In this document: positions 5,999 to 6,324 of the stretch, in pieces
Position numbering within the stretch: the stretch's first letter is position 1
How the letters are laid out: every line of letters begins with the position of its first letter
Assembly: GCA_003554465.1 (NCBI GenBank)
Contig: PWGL01000132.1
Location: forward strand, 1-6,324
Direction: 5' to 3'
DNA from: Candidatus Pacearchaeota archaeon
Lineage (GTDB): Archaea; Nanobdellota; Nanobdellia; Pacearchaeales; GW2011-AR1
Length of the DNA stretch: 6,324 nt
Program-made: the position numbers and the translations under genes
Notes under the pieces: generated by a model
What the model saw: the letters and a program-made list of their open reading frames with translations, nothing else
Databases searched by the model: none
Told to the model about the DNA's origin: nothing

Positions 5999-6219
5999 TA
6001 CCGAGCGTTGTTCCCGTACTATTCCTCTTCCGGAAGGGCGAAACGAGACGTCAGCACGGAGGCGCAAGACAGGCATATACGCCCCGGACCGTACCCGCCC
6101 CCTGAAGAATCGATCGAAACACACAAACGCTTCTGTCCGCGCCTGTGACAGACGGCATTTTGATCTGTCGTCGGGCATAGGTGTTTTCCCCTTCCAGCTG
6201 AAAGAACTTACATGTTAAG
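5999..6219. other. Non-coding stretch with several small dyads
   Basis: No open frame here has an SD or a recognisable protein, and base composition returns to GC-rich after about 6000. Visible structure: the palindrome CTTCCGGAAG (6027-6036); GGGCG (6036-6040), which could pair with CGCCC (6080-6084); TCGATCGA (6110-6117); and TCTGTC / GACAGA / TCTGTC at 6132-6137, 6147-6152 and 6164-6169, which can form two mutually exclusive stems. No tRNA is seen. The left part may encode the omega RNA scaffold or its guide, depending on where the element ends. Confidence 0.4.
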
Positions 6220-6221
6220 TT
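6205..6221. promoter_or_regulatory. Dyad overlapping the -35 box, candidate operator
   Basis: AACTTA (6205-6210) and TAAGTT (6216-6221) are exact inverted copies separated by CATGT. The right arm overlaps the first two bases of the -35 hexamer at 6220-6225. A repressor or activator site is the natural reading; no regulator gene is present in the window. Confidence 0.5.
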
Positions 6222-6248
6222 GATATAAAAAAGCGGTTGACATATAGT
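6220..6248 (+). promoter_or_regulatory. Sigma70-type promoter firing rightwards
   Basis: The -35 is TTGATA (6220-6225, 5 of 6 to consensus). The -10 is TATAGT (6243-6248, 5 of 6). The spacer is exactly 17 bp and begins with a TAAAAAA stretch. The start site would be near 6255. No ATG follows before the window ends, so the transcript has a leader of at least about 70 nt or is a non-coding RNA. The leader contains TCGTA-N6-TACGA (6267-6282) and two CTGACA copies (6272-6277, 6284-6289). TTGACA at 6237-6242 has no matching -10. Confidence 0.65.
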
Positions 6249-6324
6249 CAGACAGGCAGCCGTCTTTCGTACTGACATACGATCTGACACAGTTTCCAAG
6301 GGCGTACGGTGGCATTCCGGAAGA

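Noticed and set aside
5930..6299. Several 70-82 codon open frames on both strands after tnpB
   Set aside because: They overlap each other, lack SDs and have Arg/Pro-rich, random-looking sequences. One crosses the promoter dyad region.
4559..6324. CRISPR array or tracr-like partner for the Cas12-like protein
   Set aside because: No regularly spaced direct repeats are present. The protein fits TnpB rather than a CRISPR-associated effector.

Overview
The window reads as a piece of a GC-rich tailed-phage or prophage genome interrupted by one AT-richer guide-nuclease gene. All supported genes lie on the + strand. They are tightly packed, with strong AGGAG-type ribosome binding sites, 8-20 bp gene overlaps and short intergenic gaps carrying GC-rich hairpins. 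No structural phage gene is visible, so the phage assignment is an inference from compactness, small unknown proteins and the gene mix. The host cannot be named. A B12-dependent ribonucleotide reductase implies a host that makes or imports cobalamin, and the frequent SD sequences plus a sigma70-like promoter point to a bacterium.

Left part (1-3349): a probable GT-A fold glycosyltransferase with a repetitive, probably disordered N-terminus (32-1054). Next is a small, highly charged low-complexity protein (1132-1407), whose 3' end overlaps the start of an adenosylcobalamin-dependent, monomeric class II ribonucleotide reductase (1388-3349). The reductase keeps the thiyl-radical cysteine, the active-site cysteine pair and the C-terminal redox pair. 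It would supply dNTPs for phage replication, while the glycosyltransferase would modify DNA, virion or host surface.

Middle part (3350-4604): two adjacent hairpins follow the reductase. They are followed by three small genes that overlap or nearly abut: a putative zinc-binding protein (3441-3854) and two proteins of unknown function (3847-4233, 4223-4555). The block closes at a perfect 18-bp hairpin (4565-4604). Its T-tract lies only on the minus strand.

Right part (4605-6324): a TnpB/Cas12-like RuvC nuclease (4666-5964), with no TnpA partner in the window and with base and codon use unlike its neighbours. It is followed by a roughly 360-base non-coding stretch. Its left part holds small hairpins that could belong to the element's right end and guide RNA. 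Its right part holds a good sigma70-type promoter with an overlapping dyad, firing rightwards out of the window.

The most notable item is the TnpB-like gene with its possible downstream guide RNA. Second is the reductase, whose active-site loop between the radical cysteine and its partner is longer than in the characterised Lactobacillus enzyme.
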